A stretch of DNA of 50,714 nt from the IMG/VR virus record IMGVR_UViG_3300044637_001673, positions 1 to 50,714 of that record. The stretch is one strand, 5' to 3'. The DNA comes from a virus. Of this stretch, positions 16,088-22,567 are shown piece after piece. The translations under genes and the position numbers were made by a program. The number at the start of each line of letters is the position of its first letter. Position 1 is the stretch's first letter. A model generated the notes under the pieces. The model worked only from the letters and a program-made list of their open reading frames with translations. It was not told where the DNA came from and did not search any database.

Positions 16088-16140
16088 TTTACGTGTTTGT
16101 GATCCATGTTCTAATTTCGGGATGAATCTTTCCCACGTAG

Positions 16141-16527
16141 TCAGGACAAGATTCTATACTTTTCATAGGTGTTTCTTTGTGATTTCCTATGGGGGTATAA
16201 TTTTACTGTCTTTCCTTTTATTTCTTTTGTTGGTATTTTATACCAAGTATTTTCAGGTATCACATAAATAACAATAAAGTCAACATCTTTTTCGTTATAT
16301 TTTTTTTTCAATTTTGACCCTGAGCAAACAGAACAACTATAACAATCCATTCCGGATGAAGTGTCTTTTCTACTTGTTGATTTTATTTGTATTCTTTCTA
16401 AAGAATCTCCGTTATCAATTATTAAATCATACTTACTATTATCCCCAAATGGTTTTGATATTATATATCCTAATTCATAACTGAATAACATAAATTTAAG
16501 TTCAGCATTATCACCTTGTGTTTTCAT
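16141..16527 (-). CDS. PD-(D/E)XK endonuclease, homing type
   Basis: 128 aa from the ATG at 16525-16527 (MKTQGDNAELKFMLFSYELG); the longer start would be TTG. GD..E at the N-terminus, then YDLIIDNGDSLERIQIKSTS: the D ... Q-x-K pair is the PD-(D/E)XK core, as in the PF11645-type group including the intron nuclease I-Ssp6803I. A Cys cluster (CYSCSVC) follows. It stands alone inside the tRNA array, the usual place of a homing endonuclease. No intron core was found around it. Confidence 0.75.
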   Translation of the reverse strand: MKTQGDNAELKFMLFSYELGYIISKPFGDNSKYDLIIDNGDSLERIQIKSTSRKDTSSGMDCYSCSVCSGSKLKKKYNEKDVDFIVIYVIPENTWYKIPTKEIKGKTVKLYPHRKSQRNTYEKYRILS

Positions 16528-16586
16528 AATATTTAGTTTATTAATAAATATCACAATACAGGACAAAGGTGTTACCTGATTATAAA

Positions 16587-16664
16587 GGTAATGTAATTAG
16601 GTTGCTGATACACCTACACTAATTAAGGTAAGAATTTCACTTTTACCTCCTAATTACATTTACC
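16587..16664 (-). ncRNA. long-stem spacer RNA
   Basis: GGTAATGTAATTAGG (16587-16601) pairs with CCTAATTACATTTACC (16649-16664), 15 bp with one bulge, around a 47-nt loop. No gene. Confidence 0.5.
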
Positions 16665-16670
16665 AAATTT

Positions 16671-16767
16671 GAGGTTGAAATCCTCTGTGTTGTAGTGTAC
16701 GATTATGTTTTCCATAATTCAAGTAATGTCACTCATCTTTATATTTCCTTTCTCAAGGGAACAACAC
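16671..16767 (-). ncRNA. duplicated RNA element with GAGA tetraloop, copy 1
   Basis: Minus strand: GTGTTGT ... ACAACAC closes the domain, with CCTT-GAGA-AAGG inside and GAGG-7 nt-CCTC plus AAATTTG on the 3' side. Copy 2 lies at 18019-18093. Confidence 0.5.
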
Positions 16768-16773
16768 AATATT

Positions 16774-16912
16774 ATTGATAGTGATGGAGTACCCGGTCTC
16801 GCTCCAATCTTAACTGCTTGCCCGAGTTTTAGGGTGCACCGGCAGAAGGGTGATGACTATCCTTGACCTACCTAGTTCGTCGACAACATAAGTAGAGGCG
16901 TCCACTATCAAT
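16774..16912 (-). ncRNA. spacer RNA closed by 10-bp stem
   Basis: ATTGATAGTG (16774-16783) and CACTATCAAT (16903-16912) are perfectly complementary. The inside is GC-richer than the phage genes and has no credible ORF. Confidence 0.5.
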
Positions 16913-16913
16913 A

Positions 16914-16926
16914 TTTTCAAAGAACA
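16914..16926 (-). promoter_or_regulatory. boxA-like antitermination site
   Basis: Minus strand GTTCTTTGAAAAT, matching the boxA of rRNA leaders (TGTTCTTTGAAAACT type), 8 nt after the tRNA-Asp. Confidence 0.5.
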
Positions 16927-16933
16927 CTTTGTG

Positions 16934-17005
16934 CGGTCCATCCGGGAATCGAACCCGAAGCATATCCGTGACAGGGATATATGTTAGCCGTTACACCAAT
17001 GGACC
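16934..17005 (-). tRNA. tRNA-Asp(GTC)
   Basis: Acceptor GGTCCAT/ATGGACC, anticodon loop CTGTCAC, T-loop TTCGATT. CCA is not encoded. Confidence 0.9.
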
Positions 17006-17068
17006 AAAAAACCACATTACAAAACCATAAAGGTACAACTCCTGCGGTCGCGTTGTTCGTCCTATTGT

Positions 17069-17141
17069 CACCCGTATGGGAATCGAACCCATGATCTTCT
17101 CCGTGAAAGGGAGACGACTTAAACCGCTTGTCCAACGGGCG
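17069..17141 (-). tRNA. tRNA-Glu(TTC)
   Basis: Acceptor CGCCCGT/ACGGGTG, anticodon arm TCTCC CTTTCAC GGAGA, T-loop TTCGATT. First RNA after the promoter at 17153. Confidence 0.9.
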
Positions 17142-17152
17142 TTTAACTCTCA

Positions 17153-17184
17153 CAAAGATAGGTATTTTATTTCAATCTACCAAA
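17153..17184 (-). promoter_or_regulatory. host-type promoter for tRNA-Glu/Asp
   Basis: Minus strand TTTG, 20 nt, TATCTTTG; the box ends 12 nt before tRNA-Glu. The whole segment (AGATTTGGTAGATT) recurs at 18403 and 23564. Confidence 0.75.
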
Positions 17185-17203
17185 TCTTTTTTAAACTTTT
17201 TTT

Positions 17204-17278
17204 GAACTACCCATAGGACTCGAACCTACATCTTCCGGCTAGGTGCCGACGTGCTCTCCATTTACACCATAAGTAGTT
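17204..17278 (-). tRNA. tRNA, probably Arg(CCT)
   Basis: Acceptor AACTACT/GGTAGTT, T arm GTAGG TTCGAGT CCTAT. Anticodon arm TCGG CACCTAG CCGG puts CCT at 34-36 but with A instead of U at position 33, so the identity is uncertain. Confidence 0.6.
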
Positions 17279-17373
17279 ATTCAAGAGGACAGACAGGAAT
17301 TATTGGTACCAAACTACACTGTGATATATGACCCATCTTCTTGTTAGGACTCGGTTAATTACTCCGGTCTTCG

Positions 17374-17443
17374 TGGACACTGTGGGAATCGAACCCAAAC
17401 GATCTGATTGCAAATCAGTCGACCTGCCGTCGGCATCAGGCCC
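17374..17443 (-). tRNA. tRNA-Ala(TGC), irregular
   Basis: Anticodon arm CTGA TTTGCAA TCAG gives TGC; acceptor GGGCCTG/AGTGTCC has the G3-U70 wobble that marks tRNA-Ala but also two mismatches. The D arm is a short TGCC GAC GGCA hairpin without GG. T-loop TTCGATT. Confidence 0.6.
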
Positions 17444-17451
17444 ATAAAAAA

Positions 17452-17645
17452 AAATAAACCTTCCGTGCTCACCACGGGTTTGGATTTGATCGATGGTTTG
17501 TTCCCCATCACCTGTTGACGTGCACATCAGAGCAGGGTCCATTACAGAGTACCTTGGGACATTCAAACTCTCCGTAAAGGTTGCGATCCTATGAGAGCCA
17601 AGGTTCCTTTCATCCGCGCTATTCGGACTTCTGTAAGGTTTATTT
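17452..17645 (-). ncRNA. spacer RNA closed by 11-bp stem, 194 nt
   Basis: AAATAAACCTT (17452-17462) pairs perfectly with AAGGTTTATTT (17635-17645). Inside: CCGTG/CACGG hairpin, ACCTTGG/CCAAGGT (7 bp) enclosing CTCTC/GAGAG. It fills exactly the gap between tRNA-Ala and tRNA-Gly. Confidence 0.55.
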
Positions 17646-17646
17646 G

Positions 17647-17718
17647 AGCAGGTACCCGGAATCGAACCGAGATCTTCTGATTGGAAGTCAGAAGTAATAA
17701 CCGTTATACGATACCTGC
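17647..17718 (-). tRNA. tRNA-Gly(TCC)
   Basis: Acceptor GCAGGTA/TACCTGC, anticodon arm TCTGA CTTCCAA TCAGA, T-loop TTCGATT. Confidence 0.9.
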
Positions 17719-17934
17719 GAAGTGTGACTACTCCTTGGGTAGTTTCGTCACTTAACGTGAATGGGGTGATCAAACCTACTAACAACACGGGTGTAAGTTT
17801 ATACGTTAAACTATCTCCACAAAACGTTAGTTTTTATCGCCCAAAACTACTAAACGGTCAGATGCCTTGTGACCCCTATTTTAAGTGCGTGTCACCCTCT
17901 TCTCTCTGACAGAACTCTACTGTCTACACTCCCG
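17719..17934 (-). other. non-coding spacer with hairpins
   Basis: AAGTG/CACTT encloses ACTAC/GTAGT near 17720-17753; GACAG/CTGTC near 17910. No gene with normal codon use. Confidence 0.4.
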
Positions 17935-18015
17935 TACTGACGGTTGGATTCGAACCAACGTTTTCAACTTACCGCTACAGGTATGGACGATATAAGCGTC
18001 CACTGGTACATCAGC
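17935..18015 (-). tRNA. tRNA-like, possibly Ile(TAT), no normal D arm
   Basis: Acceptor GCTGATG/CGTCAGT (two wobbles), anticodon arm GGACG CTTATAT CGTCC and T arm GTTGG TTCGAAT CCAAC are all good. Only 7 nt lie between acceptor and anticodon arm, while the variable region is 25 nt with a TACC/GGTA hairpin. Confidence 0.55.
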
Positions 18016-18018
18016 AAA

Positions 18019-18093
18019 TTTGAGGTTGAGTTCCTCGGTGTTGTTAACGTCTATATTTGTTACTCCTACATTCCTTTCTCAAGGGAACAACAC
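18019..18093 (-). ncRNA. duplicated RNA element with GAGA tetraloop, copy 2
   Basis: GTGTTGT/ACAACAC closing stem (18087-18093 and 18038-18044), CCTT-GAGA-AAGG hairpin and 3' GAGG-AACTCAA-CCTC, as in copy 1 at 16671. Starts right at the 3' end of the tRNA-Met. Confidence 0.5.
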
Positions 18094-18096
18094 TTG

Positions 18097-18180
18097 TTGC
18101 GGGAGGTGGACTCGAACCACCGGGGCCTTTCGACACAAGGTTATGAGCCTCGCTAGCTACCAACTACTGACTATCCCGCT
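18097..18180 (-). tRNA. tRNA-Met(CAT), initiator-like
   Basis: Anticodon loop CTCATAA. Acceptor AGCGGGA/TCCCGCA leaves an A1-A72 mismatch, as initiator tRNAs leave 1-72 unpaired, and the 3' end CCCGCAACA resembles fMet. The variable region is about 9 nt longer than usual; the anticodon stem lacks the three G-C pairs. Confidence 0.7.
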
Positions 18181-18187
18181 ATGTTTG

Positions 18188-18262
18188 TGGTGTGGGAATG
18201 GAATCGAACCATCGGCACAGGAGGTTTCCGTCTCCTTGCTCTACCAACTGAGCTACCGCACC
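18188..18262 (-). tRNA. tRNA with 8-nt anticodon loop, identity unclear
   Basis: Normal D arm and T-loop (TTCGATT); acceptor GGTGCGG/CCACACC with one mismatch. Anticodon stem AGGAG/CTCCT is perfect but the loop is 8 nt (ACGGAAAC), readable as GGA or GAA. Confidence 0.6.
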
Positions 18263-18281
18263 ATAATTTGTAGTTTAGTAG

Positions 18282-18316
18282 TTGACTCAAACTCTCGTTT
18301 CACCATCTTGAGTCAA
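18282..18316 (-). ncRNA. 9-bp hairpin in spacer
   Basis: TTGACTCAA and TTGAGTCAA pair perfectly around a 17-nt loop. Confidence 0.5.
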
Positions 18317-18370
18317 CAGGTTAATGCACTTTACGAGTTTCCCGTTTCTTACAACCACATATTTTTAATA

Positions 18371-18382
18371 TTTCAAAGAACC
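18371..18382 (-). promoter_or_regulatory. boxA-like antitermination site
   Basis: Minus strand GGTTCTTTGAAA, 21 nt after the -10 box of the promoter at 18403. Confidence 0.55.
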
Positions 18383-18402
18383 TTTTTTCCTTATTTGTTT
18401 TA

Positions 18403-18434
18403 CAAAGATATATAATCTTTTTTAATCTGCCAAA
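18403..18434 (-). promoter_or_regulatory. host-type promoter for tRNAs
   Basis: Minus strand TTTG, 20 nt, TATCTTTG, leading into boxA and the tRNAs from 18262 downward. Confidence 0.75.
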
Positions 18435-18456
18435 TCTTTTTTAAACTTTTTTTCTG

Positions 18457-18540
18457 TAGTCCGAGTGGGACTCGAACCCACAAGCCTCAAAGGGCAACAG
18501 GGCTTAAACCTGTCGTGTATACCAATTCCACCACCGAACC
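18457..18540 (-). tRNA. tRNA-Leu(TAA)
   Basis: Class II: anticodon arm ACAGG TTTAAGC CCTGT, long variable arm, T-loop TTCGAGT. Confidence 0.9.
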
Positions 18541-18558
18541 ATTTTATTCATCACCATT

Positions 18559-18571
18559 ATGTCAAAGAACC
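18559..18571 (-). promoter_or_regulatory. boxA-like antitermination site
   Basis: Minus strand GGTTCTTTGACAT just after the promoter at 18584 and before tRNA-Leu. Confidence 0.55.
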
Positions 18572-18583
18572 TCTTTTGTTTTA

Positions 18584-18613
18584 CAAAGTTACAAAAAACT
18601 TTTAATTCCACAA
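18584..18613 (-). promoter_or_regulatory. host-type promoter for tRNA-Leu
   Basis: Minus strand TTG, 19 nt, TAACTTTG; sits directly after the terminator at 18630-18654. Confidence 0.7.
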
Positions 18614-18626
18614 TACCCTTAAACAA

Positions 18627-18654
18627 AAAAACCCACCTCTTTTGGAGATGGGTT
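18627..18654 (-). terminator. rho-independent terminator
   Basis: Minus strand AACCCATCTC / GAGGTGGGTT hairpin followed by a T run. Confidence 0.85.
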
Positions 18655-18679
18655 TCAAAATTTATTATGTATTAAATTA

Positions 18680-18754
18680 TCATACCACCTCCCTAAAGGA
18701 ACGATCCTCAGCTATCGCCAATCCGCCTAATAGTATGATATGTAAATTTTTCAT
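18680..18754 (-). CDS. possible 24-aa peptide
   Basis: MKNLHIILLGGLAIAEDRSF and a few residues more, between a promoter-like site at 18780-18809 (TTG, 19 nt, TATATTTA) and a terminator. Its codons are unusual for this genome, so it may instead be part of an RNA. Confidence 0.3.
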   Translation of the reverse strand: MKNLHIILLGGLAIAEDRSFREVV

Positions 18755-18819
18755 TTGCGTTTTTATTTGTTTTGTCTTATAAATATATGCTACTTTTCAA
18801 AAGTGTCAAGTTTTTTTAA

Positions 18820-19018
18820 AATAAAATTAACTACAAGAACACATTTAATCACGAATTAGTGTCCAACCTTCCTTGTATCAAAACCCAAAATCGTGTATAA
18901 TGGGGACACATACCTTAACCCTCGTTAATTTTTGGTTAGCTAACCTCCGGGTGGCCAAACCCAGTTTTTTGTGTGGGAGACTCAACCTATTTTACCGGTG
19001 GGAGTCATCAACCAATCA
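18820..19018 (-). ncRNA. structured leader or small RNA, ~200 nt
   Basis: Starts at the promoter 19024-19055. Visible pairings: GACTCCC ... near-palindrome at its start, CTGGGT/ACCCGG, GGTTAGCTAACC palindrome, TTAAC/GTTAA. No ORF. A second promoter-like site follows at 18780 and the terminator at 18627-18654 ends the unit. Confidence 0.45.
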
Positions 19019-19023
19019 CAATA

Positions 19024-19055
19024 CAAATATATAACTTATTTTTTAATTAATCAAA
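19024..19055 (-). promoter_or_regulatory. host-type promoter for RNA at 18820-19018
   Basis: Minus strand TTTG, 20 nt, TATATTTG. Lies immediately after the stop codon of the 19058-20170 gene. Confidence 0.7.
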
Positions 19056-19057
19056 TA

Positions 19058-20170
19058 TTATGGTTGATAATTATCTCCGTAATATAGAGTGAAATCTACT
19101 AATTGATCTGTAATTCCACCATAAAGTACTTCATTAATAATTTCTTCAAGACCTCTTGAATCCATTTCACCTAATTCATTAATTACCTCTTCCGGTGTGT
19201 GTGCGTTTAAGTAATCAATTGGGTCTTCAAAATTATCATTAATTAACCACGATAAACCATGAATAATTTCAAATGATGACCCATCAACATCTGGTACAAA
19301 ATTGTTTCTTATTTCTTTTTCTAAATTACTGATAAATTCATCTGTCGCGTCTTCATCATCTAAATCTATATCAAATGGTAAATAATCATATACATCACTA
19401 TCTAAAAAAAATGAAGTACAATTGTTTACAATATCATTAATAGTATCATTATCAAGGATTATAGGTTCAATTTCATCAAAATTTTCACTAACCCAATCTA
19501 CAATTTGATTAATAAGTCGTTGTCTTTCACTTTTTTCTGGTGCTTTCAATCCTCTAGCATCATGAATTTCTTGTAATTTTTCAATAATTTCAGTATATCT
19601 TGGATGTTTCTTTGGATAAGACTCTTCAGATAATCTTGAAGTTGACATACAATTATTAACCGCATTACACCAATCAGGCTCTCCAGTTATTTTTACGTGA
19701 TAAGAAAATTTATGATTCGGATCATCTTGTGGTTTATTTTTGAATATCCAAAAGAACTCAGTTCCAGTATCATTATGTCTTCTCCAATATGAACTATCAT
19801 CTTTTGCGGTTGTACACCATTTAGATCCTGCACCATATTTACAACTTGCTTCGTGTGTGTTTGCCTTTAATACCAACAAATCTTTATCTTCATAAATTTT
19901 TGTGGCATCCTCTGATTTGGCGGCTTGTTTAATTCTATTTAAATCACCAACCAATTCTTCGTATGAAGAATATTGAGCAAAATCTTTTTTTGATAATTGT
20001 TTTTGGTATTTAAAAACATCATCAATAATTGATAATGCTTTTTCGGGATTCCCACTCCTTTTATTGGCCCACGATTTATATAAATTTTTAACGTGTTCTG
20101 ATTGTTCTTGAATAACTTGTTTAACTATTCTTGTTAAATCAGATTCTGTTAGTCTAATAATTCTTTTCAT
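19058..20170 (-). CDS. tagged putative virion protein with W-C motif domain
   Basis: 370 aa. Tag: [18 protein letters not shown] then VIQE (possible cut after Glu22). Residues ~105-140 hold CKYGAGSKWCTTAKD and the aromatic strand TGTEFFWIFKN; a related ETRWCTSS block occurs in the 41092-42468 protein. The C-terminal 170 residues are acidic and helical. A motif ATATTTAT (20185-20192) is flanked by an 8-bp inverted repeat ATCAACAT/ATGTTGAT before the start. Function unknown; internal head protein is the inference. Confidence 0.75.
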   Translation of the reverse strand: MKRIIRLTESDLTRIVKQVIQEQSEHVKNLYKSWANKRSGNPEKALSIIDDVFKYQKQLSKKDFAQYSSYEELVGDLNRIKQAAKSEDATKIYEDKDLLVLKANTHEASCKYGAGSKWCTTAKDDSSYWRRHNDTGTEFFWIFKNKPQDDPNHKFSYHVKITGEPDWCNAVNNCMSTSRLSEESYPKKHPRYTEIIEKLQEIHDARGLKAPEKSERQRLINQIVDWVSENFDEIEPIILDNDTINDIVNNCTSFFLDSDVYDYLPFDIDLDDEDATDEFISNLEKEIRNNFVPDVDGSSFEIIHGLSWLINDNFEDPIDYLNAHTPEEVINELGEMDSRGLEEIINEVLYGGITDQLVDFTLYYGDNYQP

Positions 20171-20210
20171 ATCAACATTTTAATATAAATATGTTGATAA
20201 TAAAGATTTG

Positions 20211-20291
20211 TACCTCCGGAGAGACTCGAACTCTCACTCCTTTCGGAATCCGGGTCTAAGCCGGATGTGTCTACCGTTCCACCACGAAGGC
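20211..20291 (-). tRNA. tRNA-Leu(TAG)
   Basis: Class II: acceptor GCCTTCG/CGGAGGT, anticodon arm ATCCGG CTTAGAC CCGGAT, variable arm, T-loop TTCGAGT. Confidence 0.9.
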
Positions 20292-20300
20292 CTGTTTTTG

Positions 20301-20372
20301 AGCTCAGGGAGGGATTTGAACCCACATACCACGGTTTTGCAGACCGGGACTTTACCTATCAGACACCTGAGC
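20301..20372 (-). tRNA. tRNA-Cys(GCA)
   Basis: Acceptor GCTCAGG/CCTGAGC, anticodon arm CGGT CTGCAAA ACCG, T-loop TTCAAAT. Confidence 0.9.
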
Positions 20373-20377
20373 ATATA

Positions 20378-20833
20378 TTAACGGCAGTGGTGATCTGCCG
20401 CTTTTGTTGCAATTTGGTTGTCGGGTTTAATGTTTGTTTTATACCCCAAAGATGTTGCCCACCCAACAACAGGTTGAACCAATTTTGAACTGAAATGTTT
20501 TTCTTGACTATTATAATCTAAGTCAATCTCAACTTGTACCTTTACTTTTTTGGTTAACCATTCCGCAACCTCAATTGAATAATCGGCCTCATTCCAAAGA
20601 CGTGTCCATTTGTCTTTAATTTTTTTCACTTTCTGTTTATGTAGTATGTAGTGGACACCACGATTCCCATACCTATAAGCTATTACCGTAACATACACGG
20701 TACTTCTTCTGTGGTTTTGTGAGTCTGTACCGATGTGTACTTCCACCCATGGACATTCTTTTAGAACATCTAAGGTATGTTTTACCACATCAGGAATTGT
20801 TTCACCGTTAACCGTTCTAAATACTCTGTTCAT
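20378..20833 (-). CDS. RNase H-like fold protein (YkuK/DUF458 family)
   Basis: 151 aa from the ATG at 20831-20833 (MNRVFRTVNGETIPDV); the longer frame only translates the tRNA-Phe. VEVHIGTDSQNHRRSTVYVT gives the first acidic strand, EIDLDYNSQEKHFSSKLVQP the second, and ATKAADHHCR the C-terminal helix with Asp/His, as in the YkuK-like RNase H-fold family. Placed between tRNA-Phe and tRNA-Cys, so an RNA-related task such as tRNA processing is possible but not shown. Confidence 0.75.
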   Translation of the reverse strand: MNRVFRTVNGETIPDVVKHTLDVLKECPWVEVHIGTDSQNHRRSTVYVTVIAYRYGNRGVHYILHKQKVKKIKDKWTRLWNEADYSIEVAEWLTKKVKVQVEIDLDYNSQEKHFSSKLVQPVVGWATSLGYKTNIKPDNQIATKAADHHCR

Positions 20834-20849
20834 TATTTCTATTTTTTTG

Positions 20850-20925
20850 TGGAACCATGCGGAGTCGAACCGCAACCTCTGGTTTTTCAGACCAGCGTGA
20901 CACACCATACTTACACCATAGTTCC
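20850..20925 (-). tRNA. tRNA-Phe(GAA)
   Basis: Acceptor GGAACTA/TGGTTCC, anticodon arm CTGGT CTGAAAA ACCAG, T-loop TTCGACT. The D arm is a few nt longer than usual. Confidence 0.85.
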
Positions 20926-21711
20926 TTATTTTTTATGTTTATTAACCCAATCATTAATTCTATCAGTACACATTTCACAGTATTCCTCATGTATATCAAA
21001 CCCAATACCTAACCTATCTAATTTTTCACAAGATAATAATGTTGTTCCCGAACCTAAAAATGGATCTAAAACAATATCACCAACAAAAGAATAATATTTT
21101 ATAATTTTATCTGATAACTCTTCAGGGTATGGTGCTAAATGTTTTGATTTAGTTTCGGGGTTTATCGTCCAAACATTACTCCTCTCATAAGTTTCATTAA
21201 CCAGTGATTTTTCTAAAATTTCACCTTTATAAGATCTAACAACTTTATCTATAAGAAAACTTGCCGGTTTTTGAAAAACAAATATTACTTCAGACACTAA
21301 ATTTGGTTTATATGCAACTGGTTTTCTATGTTGGTAAAACCCTCCATTTCTATTTATTGCCGCTCCTTCAGGTTTTACCCACACAATATCATCTAAATAT
21401 TTCCAACCAATTTCTTTCATTATTGGAAAAAAATCAAAGGGTATTGGTAATCTTTTACTCTCACAATTCCTATTTTCTCTAGGTATTATTACCGGAGATA
21501 AATTAACAACACACATTCTACCTTCTTTAGTTACTCTAAACACTTCAGAAAACACTTCTTTAAGAAACGATAAATAATCATCATATGTTTCCCATGTACT
21601 ATAAGATTTTGCATTAAAGTATGGTGGTGATGTCCAAGTTAAGTGTATTGTTTCATTTTTAATGTCTTTAATACCTAAAAGACAATCTTTACATATAATT
21701 TTTTGTTTCAT
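20926..21711 (-). CDS. DNA methyltransferase (TSPPY, amino-methyl type)
   Basis: 261 aa. TSPPYF (residues 27-32) is the catalytic motif IV and DPFLGSGTT near residue 215 the AdoMet-binding motif I, in the beta-class order (IV first). TSPPY fits N4-cytosine or N6-adenine methylation. Overlaps the HNH gene by 4 nt; together they could be a small restriction-modification unit, or the enzyme may protect phage DNA. Target unknown. Confidence 0.9.
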   Translation of the reverse strand: MKQKIICKDCLLGIKDIKNETIHLTWTSPPYFNAKSYSTWETYDDYLSFLKEVFSEVFRVTKEGRMCVVNLSPVIIPRENRNCESKRLPIPFDFFPIMKEIGWKYLDDIVWVKPEGAAINRNGGFYQHRKPVAYKPNLVSEVIFVFQKPASFLIDKVVRSYKGEILEKSLVNETYERSNVWTINPETKSKHLAPYPEELSDKIIKYYSFVGDIVLDPFLGSGTTLLSCEKLDRLGIGFDIHEEYCEMCTDRINDWVNKHKK

Positions 21712-22142
21712 GTGTTAAATGTTCTTGCCGAATCTTTTTTATTAGAGCAGTCACCGCTCTCAATACTTTTTCTATTGTGACACAATTTACAATAAGTTTT
21801 AACATTTTCTACTGAATTGTTATTGTGGTCTCCATCTATGTGATCTAAATCTAAACATCCAACCTCAAACCCTTTCCAATTTTCTATACTAGGAACAGGA
21901 CACATAAAACCTAAATGACCGTCTATATTTTCACAATATTTTTTTTTATGTATAGTGATACCCTCAATAACAACACCCTTCTTTCTTGCCTTTTGGCAAC
22001 GTGGACATTCAGATTTAAAAGACCAATTGGACCAATTTCTTACAGCAACATTGTTATTGCATCCAGGATTTATACATTTTGGTAATTTATGTCCTAAATC
22101 ATAAAATTTTTGTTTTTGTATGTTAGAAATTTTTAAAGTCAT
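21708..22142 (-). CDS. HNH endonuclease
   Basis: 144 aa. Zinc-binding pairs CINPGC and CPRC in the first third, then the HNH core LDLDHIDGDHNNNSVENVK, YCKLCHNRKS. First gene of the unit behind the promoter at 22164 and overlapped by the methyltransferase start (ATGA). Could be a restriction nuclease paired with that enzyme, or a free-standing homing nuclease in the tRNA array; the sequence does not decide. Confidence 0.85.
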   Translation of the reverse strand: MTLKISNIQKQKFYDLGHKLPKCINPGCNNNVAVRNWSNWSFKSECPRCQKARKKGVVIEGITIHKKKYCENIDGHLGFMCPVPSIENWKGFEVGCLDLDHIDGDHNNNSVENVKTYCKLCHNRKSIESGDCSNKKDSARTFNT

Positions 22143-22163
22143 ATTTTTTAATATTTAATAAAA

Positions 22164-22194
22164 CAAATATAAGTATTTTTTTTTAATTAACAAA
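22164..22194 (-). promoter_or_regulatory. host-type promoter for HNH-methyltransferase unit
   Basis: Minus strand TTTG, 19 nt, TATATTTG, 21 nt before the HNH start codon. Confidence 0.75.
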
Positions 22195-22207
22195 ATTAAA
22201 TTTTTAG

Positions 22208-22279
22208 CGCGTCCCCAAGGTCTCGAACCCTGACCGATGGGTTTGGAATCCATCATGCTACCTATTACACCAGAGACGC
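22208..22279 (-). tRNA. tRNA-Trp(CCA)
   Basis: Acceptor GCGTCTC/GGGACGC; anticodon loop TTCCAAA gives CCA with an A31-C39 mismatch; T-loop TTCGAGA. Confidence 0.8.
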
Positions 22280-22317
22280 AAATTGCCCGACCTAGCTCGG
22301 GACCGACATCGGATCCG

Positions 22318-22389
22318 TACCCCCTCAGAGACTCGAACTCCGACCTGACACCTTAGAAGAGTGTTGTACTTCCATTATACGAAAGGGGC
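22318..22389 (-). tRNA. tRNA-Arg(TCT), copy 1
   Basis: Acceptor GCCCCTT/AGGGGGT, anticodon arm ACACT CTTCTAA GGTGT, T-loop TTCGAGT. Confidence 0.88.
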
Positions 22390-22395
22390 GAATAA

Positions 22396-22564
22396 AAGAT
22401 GATGAATGACTTTATCAGGAATCCCGCTACTTCTATCAAAGCTTCACACACCATTAGAGAGTTGGGTTATTACATCAATACAATTAAGATTGAATACCTT
22501 TCCTTAGTTTGTACCCTTGCGACACGTCTCTCCACGTCTGTCATTCTACGCTTCTTATCATCTT
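22396..22564 (-). ncRNA. spacer RNA closed by 8-bp stem
   Basis: AAGATGAT (22396-22403) pairs with ATCATCTT (22557-22564); the domain exactly fills the gap between two tRNA-Arg genes. No credible gene inside. Confidence 0.5.
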
Positions 22565-22567
22565 TTG

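Noticed and set aside
16141-16566. Group I intron around the PD-(D/E)XK gene
   Set aside because: No P7/P3-like core or tRNA exons that would join across it could be found by eye.
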